Assembly (NCBI GenBank): GCA_016870155.1
Contig: VGCE01000001.1
Span: forward strand, 62,001 to 126,000
Direction: 5' to 3'
From: Actinomycetota bacterium
Lineage (GTDB): Bacteria > Actinomycetota > Thermoleophilia > Miltoncostaeales > Miltoncostaeaceae
DNA: 64,000 nt
Shown here: one piece after another, positions 57,686 through 64,000 of the stretch
Numbering within the stretch: position 1 is the stretch's first letter
Layout of the letters: every line of letters starts with the position of its first letter
Notes under the pieces: generated by a model
The model's database searches: none
Told to the model about the DNA's origin: nothing
The model's input: the letters and a program-made list of their open reading frames with translations, nothing else
Translations under genes and position numbers: made by a program

Positions 57686-57954
57686 GCGTGACCGTTCGCA
57701 TCCCCTCACCGCTGCGCCCGCTCACGGGCGGAGCCGGCACCGTGGAGTGCGACCCGGGTACGGTGGGCGCCATCATCGACGAGCTCGATGCCAACCACCC
57801 GGGGTTCAAGGACCGCGTCACGCAGGACGGCGAGCTTCGCCGGTTCGTGAACGTGTTCGTGGCCGGGCAGGACGTGCGGTTCGAGCAGGGCATCCAGACC
57901 GACGTCGCGGACGGCCAGGAGGTCACGATCCTCCCGGCGGTGGCCGGGGGCTGA
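57682..57954 (+). CDS. cysO: CysO-like sulfur carrier protein (MoaD/ThiS fold)
   Basis: 90-residue ubiquitin-like protein ending in the free diglycine AVAGG that is adenylated and converted to a thiocarboxylate. SVTVRIPSPLRPLTGG, LRRFVNVFVAGQDVRF and DGQEVTILPAVAGG resemble, from memory, mycobacterial CysO much more than MoaD of molybdopterin synthase. In mycobacteria CysO-COSH gives sulfur to CysM with O-phosphoserine and is released by the Mec protease. Neither cysM nor mec is present in this window; the partner gene is the ThrC-like enzyme. ATG overlaps its stop by 4 bases. Confidence 0.9.
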   Translation: MSVTVRIPSPLRPLTGGAGTVECDPGTVGAIIDELDANHPGFKDRVTQDGELRRFVNVFVAGQDVRFEQGIQTDVADGQEVTILPAVAGG

Positions 57955-58796
57955 CGGCCTCGCGCACGGCCTTCGTCACCGGGGGCACCGGCCTCGTCGG
58001 AGGTTTCCTCGTGGACGCCCTGCTGGCTGGCGGGGTCGAGGTCGTCGCGTTGGCGCGCGCGCCCCAGGGCGCGCGTCGCCTCGCCGATGCCGGTGCCCAG
58101 GTGGTGCGCGGCGACATCGGCGAGGCCGACCGCTGGAGCTCCCGCGTCGCCGACTGCGACGCGATCTTCCATGTGGGCCTCCCGCGGCTGGTCCCGCCCG
58201 TGCGCGGGCGCCATCTGAGGAGGGCCGAGCGCGAGGCGCGGGCAGGGGCTGAGATCATCGGGCGCCTGGCCGCGGGGCGTCCCGTCGTGATGGCCTCGTG
58301 TGCCATCGCCGGCGCCCAGGGCCCGCTGGCGATTGCGCGCCCGGCCCTCGCCGCCGAGGCGGCACTGCGGGACGATGGCCTGCGCGTGGTGCGATTGCCC
58401 TGGGCCTACGGGCCGTCCGGCTTCATCTGCGGCATCTCCCGGGGGTTGCAGATGCGGCGGTTCCGGATCGTGGGCCCGGCGGACAACGTCATCGCCCTGG
58501 TAGGTGCCCATGACGCCGCGCGCGCGTTGGTCGCAGCCGCATCGGCGCCCCCAGGCACCTACGTCGTCGCCGAGCCGAACCCGCCCACGCAGGCAGAGTT
58601 GGTCCACCACCTCTGCGCCGCGCGGAACGCTCCGCGCCCCGATCACCTGCCGCCCCGGATGGCGGGCGTGAGCCTGGGATCGGTGGTGGTGGAGGCCATC
58701 GCCACCGAGCAGCACGTGGCCGTCACTGCGCCGCCGGGCTTCGCACCGGCGCAACGGTGGGATCGTGACCTCGCGGAGGCACTCGCGGGGCAATAG
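57951..58796 (+). CDS. Atypical SDR / NAD-dependent epimerase-like protein
   Basis: 281 residues. The Rossmann nucleotide motif TGGTGLVGGFLVDALL is at the N-terminus, DIGEADRW and CDAIFHVG follow, and RVVRLPWAYGP is the extended-SDR signature. The catalytic Tyr-x3-Lys is missing: the expected YxxSK position reads IARPA, so redox or epimerase chemistry of the usual kind is unlikely. No ATG, GTG or TTG lies between the cysO stop and the glycine-rich motif. The only coupled candidate is CTG at 57951, which shares CTGA with the cysO stop. Otherwise it starts inside cysO. Role in the operon unknown. Confidence 0.65.
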   Translation: MTASRTAFVTGGTGLVGGFLVDALLAGGVEVVALARAPQGARRLADAGAQVVRGDIGEADRWSSRVADCDAIFHVGLPRLVPPVRGRHLRRAEREARAGAEIIGRLAAGRPVVMASCAIAGAQGPLAIARPALAAEAALRDDGLRVVRLPWAYGPSGFICGISRGLQMRRFRIVGPADNVIALVGAHDAARALVAAASAPPGTYVVAEPNPPTQAELVHHLCAARNAPRPDHLPPRMAGVSLGSVVVEAIATEQHVAVTAPPGFAPAQRWDRDLAEALAGQ

Positions 58797-58853
58797 CCCG
58801 GGATGGCATCCGGCGCGAGGCGTCGCGGCCGGCTCCCCCGCGTGAGCGCGGCG

Positions 58854-59186
58854 TCAGTCCTCGGCGCCGGCGGTGTCGGGGTCGGGCTCAGGCGGGATTA
58901 TCGGCAGTTCGGTGGCGTGCTGTATCGCTCCCCCCCGGTGGTAGCGCAGGTCCACCACGTCGGCCTTCTGGTCGCCATACACGCCCACCCCGGCGAGCAG
59001 GGCCATGCGCTTGCCGAGGCCGCGCTTGCGCGCGCGCATCTTGGGCACCAGCGGCTCGCTGAACCGCAGCCACCGCCCTTCCACCGTGAAGTGCTCCCCC
59101 TCCTCGCGCGGGGATCCGTTGACCCAGACCATGAAAGGCCGCTCCGCGCCTTCGGGAAGGGCCACGCTCCACACCGGTTCGCTCAC
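58854..59186 (-). CDS. Hypothetical protein, 110 residues
   Basis: Small, probably cytoplasmic protein without recognised family. Beta-rich N-terminal half (VWSVALPEGAERPFMVWVNG, EHFTVEGRWLRFSEP), a basic patch (KMRARKRGLGKRMALLAG), then VGVYGDQKADVVDLRYHRGG and a Pro/Asp-rich tail. GTG at 59186 lies 6 bases after a TACGAT box. It converges on the SDR gene with 57 bases between; that gap holds a CCGCG/CGCGG hairpin around 58839-58852. Confidence 0.6.
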   Translation of the reverse strand: MSEPVWSVALPEGAERPFMVWVNGSPREEGEHFTVEGRWLRFSEPLVPKMRARKRGLGKRMALLAGVGVYGDQKADVVDLRYHRGGAIQHATELPIIPPEPDPDTAGAED

Positions 59187-59192
59187 GCCATC

Positions 59193-59198
59193 ATCGTA
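59193..59198 (-). promoter_or_regulatory. Putative -10 box TACGAT of the 110-residue protein gene
   Basis: On the minus strand TACGAT precedes GTG at 59186 by 6 bases. Confidence 0.5.
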
Positions 59199-59234
59199 CC
59201 CGCGCGTCCGCTGCCCGGCGCAGCACCGCTGGGG

Positions 59235-59240
59235 TACGCT
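59235..59240 (+). promoter_or_regulatory. Putative -10 box TACGCT of the NTF2-like gene
   Basis: TACGCT lies 36 bases before the ATG at 59277. The leader contains GGAAGGAG, a strong Shine-Dalgarno site 6 bases before the start. Confidence 0.4.
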
Positions 59241-59276
59241 CGCCGGCCGCATCGGAGATCCCGGAAGGAGCAAGCA

Positions 59277-59804
59277 ATGAGCGCCCAGCTCGCCCATGAC
59301 GCCTTCCATGCCGCCCTCAACGCCACCATCGCCGGTGACACCGGTCCGATGCACGCGATCTGGGCGATGGAGCACGAGGTGACCAAGCTCGGACCATTCG
59401 GGGGCATGCTCGTCGGCCGCCGGGCGGTGCTCGGCCAGTTCGACGCCGAGGCCGCGATGGGCATGAGCGGGATCATCGTCCCCGAGGACATCCACATGGG
59501 GGAGGGTGGTGACATGGCCTTCTCCTCATGCGTGGAGCGAGGCGTGGGCTTCCGCAGCGGCGACGGCAGCCCGGTCGATGTCCATCACCGCATCACGAAC
59601 GTGTTCATGCGCGAGGCCGGTGAGTGGCGCATCGTGCACCACCACATCGACCTCACTGCAGAACTGCGCTCCTGGCGCGGCGGTTCATCAGGCCAGCACA
59701 GCACGCGCGGCAGGATTCGAACCTGCGACCCCTGGCTCCGGAGGCCAGTGCTCTATCCACTGAGCTACGCGCGCTCGCGGGGGGAGTGTAGACACGCCGC
59801 GTAG
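59277..59804 (+). CDS. SnoaL/NTF2-like protein, frame running antisense through a tRNA gene
   Basis: 175 residues as read. Residues 1-140 form a single NTF2-like cone fold of the SnoaL/ketosteroid-isomerase type: FHAALNATIAGDTGPMHAIW, VLGQFDAEAAM, VHHRITNVFMREAGEWRIVH and HHIDLT. Such domains are often stress-linked or catalyse small rearrangements. The start is clear (ATG after GGAAGGAG). The natural end would be near SWRGG, but no stop occurs there; the frame continues antisense through the reverse tRNA-Arg and stops at 59802-59804. The last 30 residues are therefore a translation of the tRNA complement and probably not a conserved part. Confidence 0.7.
   Translation: MSAQLAHDAFHAALNATIAGDTGPMHAIWAMEHEVTKLGPFGGMLVGRRAVLGQFDAEAAMGMSGIIVPEDIHMGEGGDMAFSSCVERGVGFRSGDGSPVDVHHRITNVFMREAGEWRIVHHHIDLTAELRSWRGGSSGQHSTRGRIRTCDPWLRRPVLYPLSYARSRGECRHAA
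59702..59774 (-). tRNA. tRNA-Arg (anticodon CCG)
   Basis: The minus strand folds into a full cloverleaf: acceptor GCGCGCG paired with CGCGCGT (one G-U), D-arm GCTC-AGTGGATA-GAGC, anticodon stem CTGGC/GCCAG with loop CTCCGGA (anticodon CCG, reading CGG), and T-arm GCAGG-TTCGAAT-CCTGC. The CCA end is not encoded. No other tRNA is adjacent. Confidence 0.95.
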
Positions 59805-59807
59805 AGT
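59802..59807 (+). promoter_or_regulatory. Putative -10 box TAGAGT of the RNase Z gene
   Basis: TAGAGT lies 6 bases before the GTG at 59814, just beyond the 5' end of the divergent tRNA gene. Confidence 0.5.
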
Positions 59808-59813
59808 CGCCCC

Positions 59814-60830
59814 GTGGACCTGATCGTGACCTTCATCGGTACCTCGGCATCGGTGCCGAGCGCCGCGCGCGGCACGTCGGCCACCCTGGTGAGCCGGGGC
59901 GGGCGCCGCTGGCTCGTGGACTGCGGGGAGGGCACGCAGCGCCAGTTGCTCAGGTCGGGCGTGGGACTGGCCGACGTCGATGTGGTGCTGCTCACGCACC
60001 TGCACGGCGACCACTTCCTCGGCCTTCCGGGCATGTTCAAGACGTTCGCGCTGCGCGGCCGCGAGGAGCCCCTGCTGCTTGTGGGCCCGGAGGGCCTCGA
60101 CCAGCTGATGGTGACGCTGCAGCCCCTCATCGGGCGCCTGCCCTTTCACCTCGAGGTGCAGCAGAGCGGCCCCGGTGAGGTGCTGCGCGACGACGACGCG
60201 GTGATCCGTGCCTTCCACACCGACCACGGCGTGCGGTCGCTGGGCTACGCGCTGGTGGAGGACGACCGCCCGGGCGCATTCGACGTGGACGCCGCCCGTG
60301 CCCTCGGGGTTCCGGACGGCCCGTCGTTCGGGGTGCTGCAGCGCGGCGGGGAGGTCACGCTCGACTCCGGTGCCGTGGTACGGCCCGACCAGGTGATGGG
60401 CGAGGCACGTCATGGACGGGTTGTGGTGTTCTCGGGCGATACCCGGCCGTGTGCCGGCACCGAGGACGCCGCCCGCGGGGCCGACCTGCTCATCCACGAG
60501 GCCACCTTCTGCGACGAGGACGACCTGCGGGCGATGGAGACCCGCCACACCACCGCGCGCGAGGCCGGTGCGCTGGCGGCCCGCGCCGGCGTGCGCATGC
60601 TGGCCCTCACGCATGTGAGCACGCGCGTGCAGCCGCGCGAGGTCCGGCGCGAGGCCGAGCGGGAGTTCCCGGGCGTCATCGTGCCGCGCGACTTCGACCA
60701 GGTGGAGATCCCGTTCCGCGAGCGGGGTGGGCCGCGGCTCATCCCGGTGCAGGACCGGCTGGGGAAGGGCGCGTGGGACGAACCGGCCGCCGCCGACGGC
60801 CCTGCTATGCTCGGGGACGCAAGCCTTTAA
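59814..60830 (+). CDS. rnz: Ribonuclease Z
   Basis: tRNA 3'-processing endonuclease of the metallo-beta-lactamase superfamily, 338 residues. Motifs: FIGTSASVPSAARGTSATLV, VDCGEGTQRQLL, the zinc motif LTHLHGDHFLGLPGM (HxHxDH), FHTDHGVRSLGYAL, VFSGDTRPC, and LTHVSTR with the final histidine; HEATF is the expected catalytic region. GTG start follows a TAGAGT box by 6 bases. It is divergent from a tRNA gene that lacks an encoded CCA, a substrate type for this enzyme. The pyrR promoter lies within its last codons. Confidence 0.92.
   Translation: MDLIVTFIGTSASVPSAARGTSATLVSRGGRRWLVDCGEGTQRQLLRSGVGLADVDVVLLTHLHGDHFLGLPGMFKTFALRGREEPLLLVGPEGLDQLMVTLQPLIGRLPFHLEVQQSGPGEVLRDDDAVIRAFHTDHGVRSLGYALVEDDRPGAFDVDAARALGVPDGPSFGVLQRGGEVTLDSGAVVRPDQVMGEARHGRVVVFSGDTRPCAGTEDAARGADLLIHEATFCDEDDLRAMETRHTTAREAGALAARAGVRMLALTHVSTRVQPREVRREAEREFPGVIVPRDFDQVEIPFRERGGPRLIPVQDRLGKGAWDEPAAADGPAMLGDASL
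60806..60811 (+). promoter_or_regulatory. Putative -10 box TATGCT of the pyr operon
   Basis: TATGCT lies inside the end of the RNase Z gene, 55 bases before the pyrR ATG, giving a leader of about 50 bases that contains the PyrR-binding element. Confidence 0.45.
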
Positions 60831-60832
60831 GA

Positions 60833-60857
60833 CCGGTCCCGTGAGGCCGGGAAGGAG
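60833..60857 (+). promoter_or_regulatory. PyrR-binding RNA element in the pyr leader
   Basis: GGTCCCGTGAGGCC (60835-60848) matches the PyrR-binding loop consensus ARUCCNGNGAGGYU at 12 of 14 positions, and the two differences form a compensating G-C pair in place of A-U. The outer stem is CCGG/CCGG (60833-60836 with 60847-60850). GGAAGGAG, the pyrR Shine-Dalgarno site, follows at once, so PyrR-UMP binding could block translation, as described for mycobacterial pyr leaders. No terminator follows. Confidence 0.75.
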
Positions 60858-60866
60858 TAGGCAAAG

Positions 60867-61408
<542 letters not shown>

Positions 61409-61412
<4 letters not shown>

Positions 61413-62368
61413 GCACGCGTTCGTCGCTCGTCCGCATGGCGGATCTCACGGCCGGGGACGTCGGTCGCATACTCGACACCGCCGACCGCTTCGCATCGGT
61501 GATGGATCGCGACATCAAGAAGGTGCCGACCCTACGCGGGCGCACCGTGGTGAACCTCTTCCTCGAGCCGTCCACCCGCACCAGCACGTCGTTCGAGCTG
61601 GCGGCCAAGCGGCTGTCCGCCGACGTGGTGAGCATCAAGGGCCAGGGCACGAGCATGGACAAGGGGGAGACCCTCAAGGACACCATCCTCACCCTTGAGG
61701 CGTACGAGCCCGACGTGTTCGTGATCCGCCACCCCCAGGTGGGTGCCTGCGCGATGGCCGGGCGCTACACCGACGCCGCCGTGGTGAACGCCGGCGACGG
61801 CACCGGAGAGCACCCCACGCAGGCGCTGCTCGATGTGTTCACGGTGCAGCAGGAGGTCGGATCGCTCGACGGCATGCACGTGGCCATCGTGGGCGATGTG
61901 CTGCACTCGCGCGTGGCGCGGTCGGGCATCCAGGCATTCCGCATGATGGGCGCGCGGGTGACGGTGGTGGCGCCCCCCACGCTTGTGCCCCGCCACCTGG
62001 CCGAGGCGCTGGGGGTGGAGGTGTCGGCGGACATCCGCGACATCGCGGATGCCGACATCGTGTACGTGCTGCGCATGCAGGTCGAGCGCATGGGTGCGGG
62101 CGGGTTCGTGCCCTCGCTCGAGGAGTACGCGCGCATGTACCAGGTGAACCACGCGCGGCTCGGGCCCGGCCAGCGCGTGATGCACGCAGGCCCCGTGAAC
62201 CGCGGGGTGGAGATCAGCGGGGAGGTCGTGGACGACCCCGGGTCACTCATCGAGGCCCAGGCGGCGAACGGGCTGGTGGTGCGCATGGCGGTGCTGTACG
62301 ACGTGTTGACCGAGGCGGCCGGCGAGCCGGGCGAGGACGAGGGCGGCGTGCTCCTGGAGGCTGCATGA
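61409..62368 (+). CDS. pyrB: Aspartate carbamoyltransferase catalytic subunit
   Basis: Condenses carbamoyl phosphate and aspartate in pyrimidine synthesis. 319 residues with the carbamoyl-phosphate loop FLEPSTRTSTSFELA, KGETLKDTI, IRHPQVGAC, NAGDGTGEHPTQALLD and the aspartate-side AGPVNRGVEIS. No regulatory pyrI is present, as is usual where PyrR controls the operon. Overlaps pyrR and pyrC by 4 bases each. Confidence 0.96.
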
Positions 62369-63693
62369 GCACGGTGGCCCCCAACCCGCGCGTGCGGCTC
62401 CCCCAGCGTCCCGGCGAGCCCGCCAACCTGGTCATCCGCGGGGCGCGCATCCTCGATCCCGCCGCCGGCATCGACCGGGTGGGCGACCTGGTGGTGAGGG
62501 ATGGCCTCATCGGGGGCGACCCCGAGGACCTCGAGGTGATCGACGGGACGGGCCTCACCGTGATGCCGGGCATCGTAGACGTGCACGTGCACCTGCGCAC
62601 GCCCGGCAAGGAGCACGCCGAGGACATCGCCACTGGCACCGCCAGCGCCGCGGCCGGCGGCGTGGTGGCCGTGCTCGCGATGCCCAACACCCAGCCGCCC
62701 ACCGACAACCCGAGCATCCTGGGATCGCTGCTCGAGCGTGCGTCGCGCGAGGCCGTGGTGCCCACGGGGTTCATCCCGGCCATCACGGTCGGGCAGCAGG
62801 GCGAGTCGCTCACCGAGCACGGCGACCTGGCCGAGGCCGGCGCCGCCGCGCTGTCGGACGACGGCGTGCCGGTGGGCAGCGCGCTGGTGATGCGCCGCGC
62901 CCTGCAGTACCAGAGGGCCACGGGCCTGCTCTTCACGCTGCATGAGGAGGACATGAGCCTCTCGGGCACGGGCGTGATGCACGAGGGCACCGTGTCGGCG
63001 CGCATCGGCCTTGCGGGGATCCCCGGGGTGTCGGAGGCCGTGCAGGTGGCGCGCGACTGCGCGCTGGCCGGCTATGAGGACGGCCGCATCCACATCTGCC
63101 ATGTGTCGGCGCGCGAGACCGTCGATGAGATCCGCCGCGCGAAGGAGCGGGGCGTGCAGGTGACCGCGGAGGTCACGCCGCACCACCTGCTGCTCACCGA
63201 GGACGCCGTGGGCGACGACCCCGACCCCGCGCGCTTCAAGATGAATCCGCCGCTTCGCAGCGAGGACGATCGCCAGGCGCTCATCGAGGCGCTCGTGGAC
63301 GGCACCCTCGACTGCATCGCCACCGACCACGCACCGCACCCGGGGGACGAGAAGGAGAACCCCTTCGCCGAGGCACCCTTCGGGGTGATCGGGCTCGAGA
63401 CGGCCTTCGCCGCCTGCCACACCGAGCTGGTGCTCACCGGGCGCCTGGGCCTGGAGGACCTCATCATGAGGATGAGCACCACGCCGGCGCAGGTGTTCGG
63501 CCTGCCCGCCCCCACCCTCGCCGATGGCGCCACCGCGAGCCTGGCCGTGGTCGACCTGGCCGCCACCGACCGCGTGGGCGAGCGGCCCTATGCCAGCAAG
63601 TCCAGCAACGCGGCCTTCGAGGGCATGGACCTCACCGGCCGCATCGTCATGACCCTGGCCGGGGGCCAGGACGTCTACCGGAGGGACGCATGA
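62365..63693 (+). CDS. pyrC: Dihydroorotase
   Basis: Cyclic amidohydrolase, 442 residues. Metal motif MPGIVDVHVHLRTPG, MPNTQPPTDN, ICHVSARETV, TPHHLLLTED, and CIATDHAPH with the catalytic aspartate. These are type I dihydroorotase features. It contains the N-terminal composite beta domain and C-terminal return. Stop overlaps the next gene (ATGA). Confidence 0.95.
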   Translation: MSTVAPNPRVRLPQRPGEPANLVIRGARILDPAAGIDRVGDLVVRDGLIGGDPEDLEVIDGTGLTVMPGIVDVHVHLRTPGKEHAEDIATGTASAAAGGVVAVLAMPNTQPPTDNPSILGSLLERASREAVVPTGFIPAITVGQQGESLTEHGDLAEAGAAALSDDGVPVGSALVMRRALQYQRATGLLFTLHEEDMSLSGTGVMHEGTVSARIGLAGIPGVSEAVQVARDCALAGYEDGRIHICHVSARETVDEIRRAKERGVQVTAEVTPHHLLLTEDAVGDDPDPARFKMNPPLRSEDDRQALIEALVDGTLDCIATDHAPHPGDEKENPFAEAPFGVIGLETAFAACHTELVLTGRLGLEDLIMRMSTTPAQVFGLPAPTLADGATASLAVVDLAATDRVGERPYASKSSNAAFEGMDLTGRIVMTLAGGQDVYRRDA

Positions 63694-64000
63694 GCAACCG
63701 GCACCCGGCGCTCGCCACCCGCGAGGACGCGGGCCTCGTCATCATCGACGTGCAGGACGCCTTCGCGCCCGTGATCGACGGCTTCGACGGGGTGGTGGCG
63801 AACTGCGGCCTGCTCGTGGAGGGCTTCGGGGTGATGGGCCGCCCGGTGATCGTCACCGAGCAGTACCCCAAGGGACTCGGGCATACCGTGCAGGCGCTCG
63901 CCGATCGTCTGCCCGACGGCACGCCGATCATCGAGAAGACGCGGTTCTCCGCCTGCGGGGTGGAGGGATTCGAGGATGCCTACGACGCCGCGCCTTGCGA
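63690..64000 (+). CDS. Isochorismatase family hydrolase, 5' part
   Basis: Only the first 103 codons lie within the window. GLVIIDVQDAFAPVIDGFDG holds the catalytic aspartate (about residue 20), VIVTEQYPKGLGHTV is the family's second motif, and EKTRFSACGV has the catalytic-type lysine. The cysteine nucleophile region would lie beyond the edge. The ATG overlaps the pyrC stop, so it is the fourth gene of the pyr operon. Possible substrates include nicotinamide or other amides; the role in pyrimidine metabolism is unknown. Confidence 0.82.
   Translation, partial: MSNRHPALATREDAGLVIIDVQDAFAPVIDGFDGVVANCGLLVEGFGVMGRPVIVTEQYPKGLGHTVQALADRLPDGTPIIEKTRFSACGVEGFEDAYDAAPC

Noticed and set aside
57682-57954. 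Reading the carrier as MoaD of molybdopterin synthase
   Set aside because: The sequence and AVAGG end fit CysO better, and no molybdenum cofactor genes are near.
58839-58852. CCGCG-TGAG-CGCGG hairpin as a terminator
   Set aside because: The stem is only 5 bp, with no U-tract, in a region where such pairings arise by chance.
59506-59763. Short frame ending AGFEPATPGSGGQCSIH
   Set aside because: This is the familiar artefact of translating across the complement of a tRNA gene.

Overview
This is a very GC-rich window with densely packed bacterial housekeeping genes. GTG and TTG starts are frequent, and neighbouring genes often share ATGA, GTGA or TTGA stop/start overlaps. The gene content points to an actinobacterial chromosome, probably a deep branch such as Thermoleophilia: a mycobacterial-type CysO carrier, TlyA, a LytR_C protein, a SecD-SecF fusion, PyrR control and many apparently leaderless genes. 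The class is an inference from gene content; no phylogeny was possible. I see no prophage, insertion sequence, CRISPR array or replication origin, and no gene-free stretch longer than about 300 bases.

Layout. 1-9880: end of a prepilin peptidase, an AlkA-type glycosylase, then one tight operon for shikimate/chorismate (aroC-aroK-aroB-aroQ), pepP, efp, an unusual accB fusion, accC, nusB and a small helical protein. 9877-13611: a reverse acetolactate decarboxylase, a frame-broken secreted protein gene and dxs. 13674-20543: tlyA-nadK-recN, then pyrG, an M20 peptidase and a Nudix hydrolase. 20656-23802: reverse O-methyltransferase and an ABC-2 exporter (ATPase plus two permeases). 23868-30519: zinc-finger protein, reverse heme A synthase, Nramp-CopCD metal transport genes, xseA-xseB and a membrane protein. 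30527-37488: secreted repeat protein, RpiR regulator, pdxS-pdxT-yebC-ruvC-ruvA-ruvB. 37512-44412: lipoprotein, glycosyltransferase, yajC-secDF, helical protein and UbiB-like kinase. 44449-50263: recJ, relA/spoT, LytR_C protein. 50264-56138: hydantoinase/oxoprolinase subunits, a secreted protein and two zinc-ribbon proteins. 56235-58796: a SAM-I (S-box) riboswitch ahead of a threonine-synthase-like gene, cysO and an atypical SDR. 58854-64000: small proteins, a reverse tRNA-Arg, RNase Z, and pyrR-pyrB-pyrC plus an isochorismatase-family gene behind a PyrR-binding leader.

Most notable: (1) the SAM riboswitch - ThrC-like - CysO unit suggests a protein-thiocarboxylate route to homocysteine rather than threonine synthesis. 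(2) AccB carries an N-terminal carboxyltransferase-like domain that has lost its metal ligands. (3) A recurrent TANNNT box lies 6-9 bases before the start codon of more than a dozen genes, indicating widespread leaderless transcription; I used it to choose several starts.
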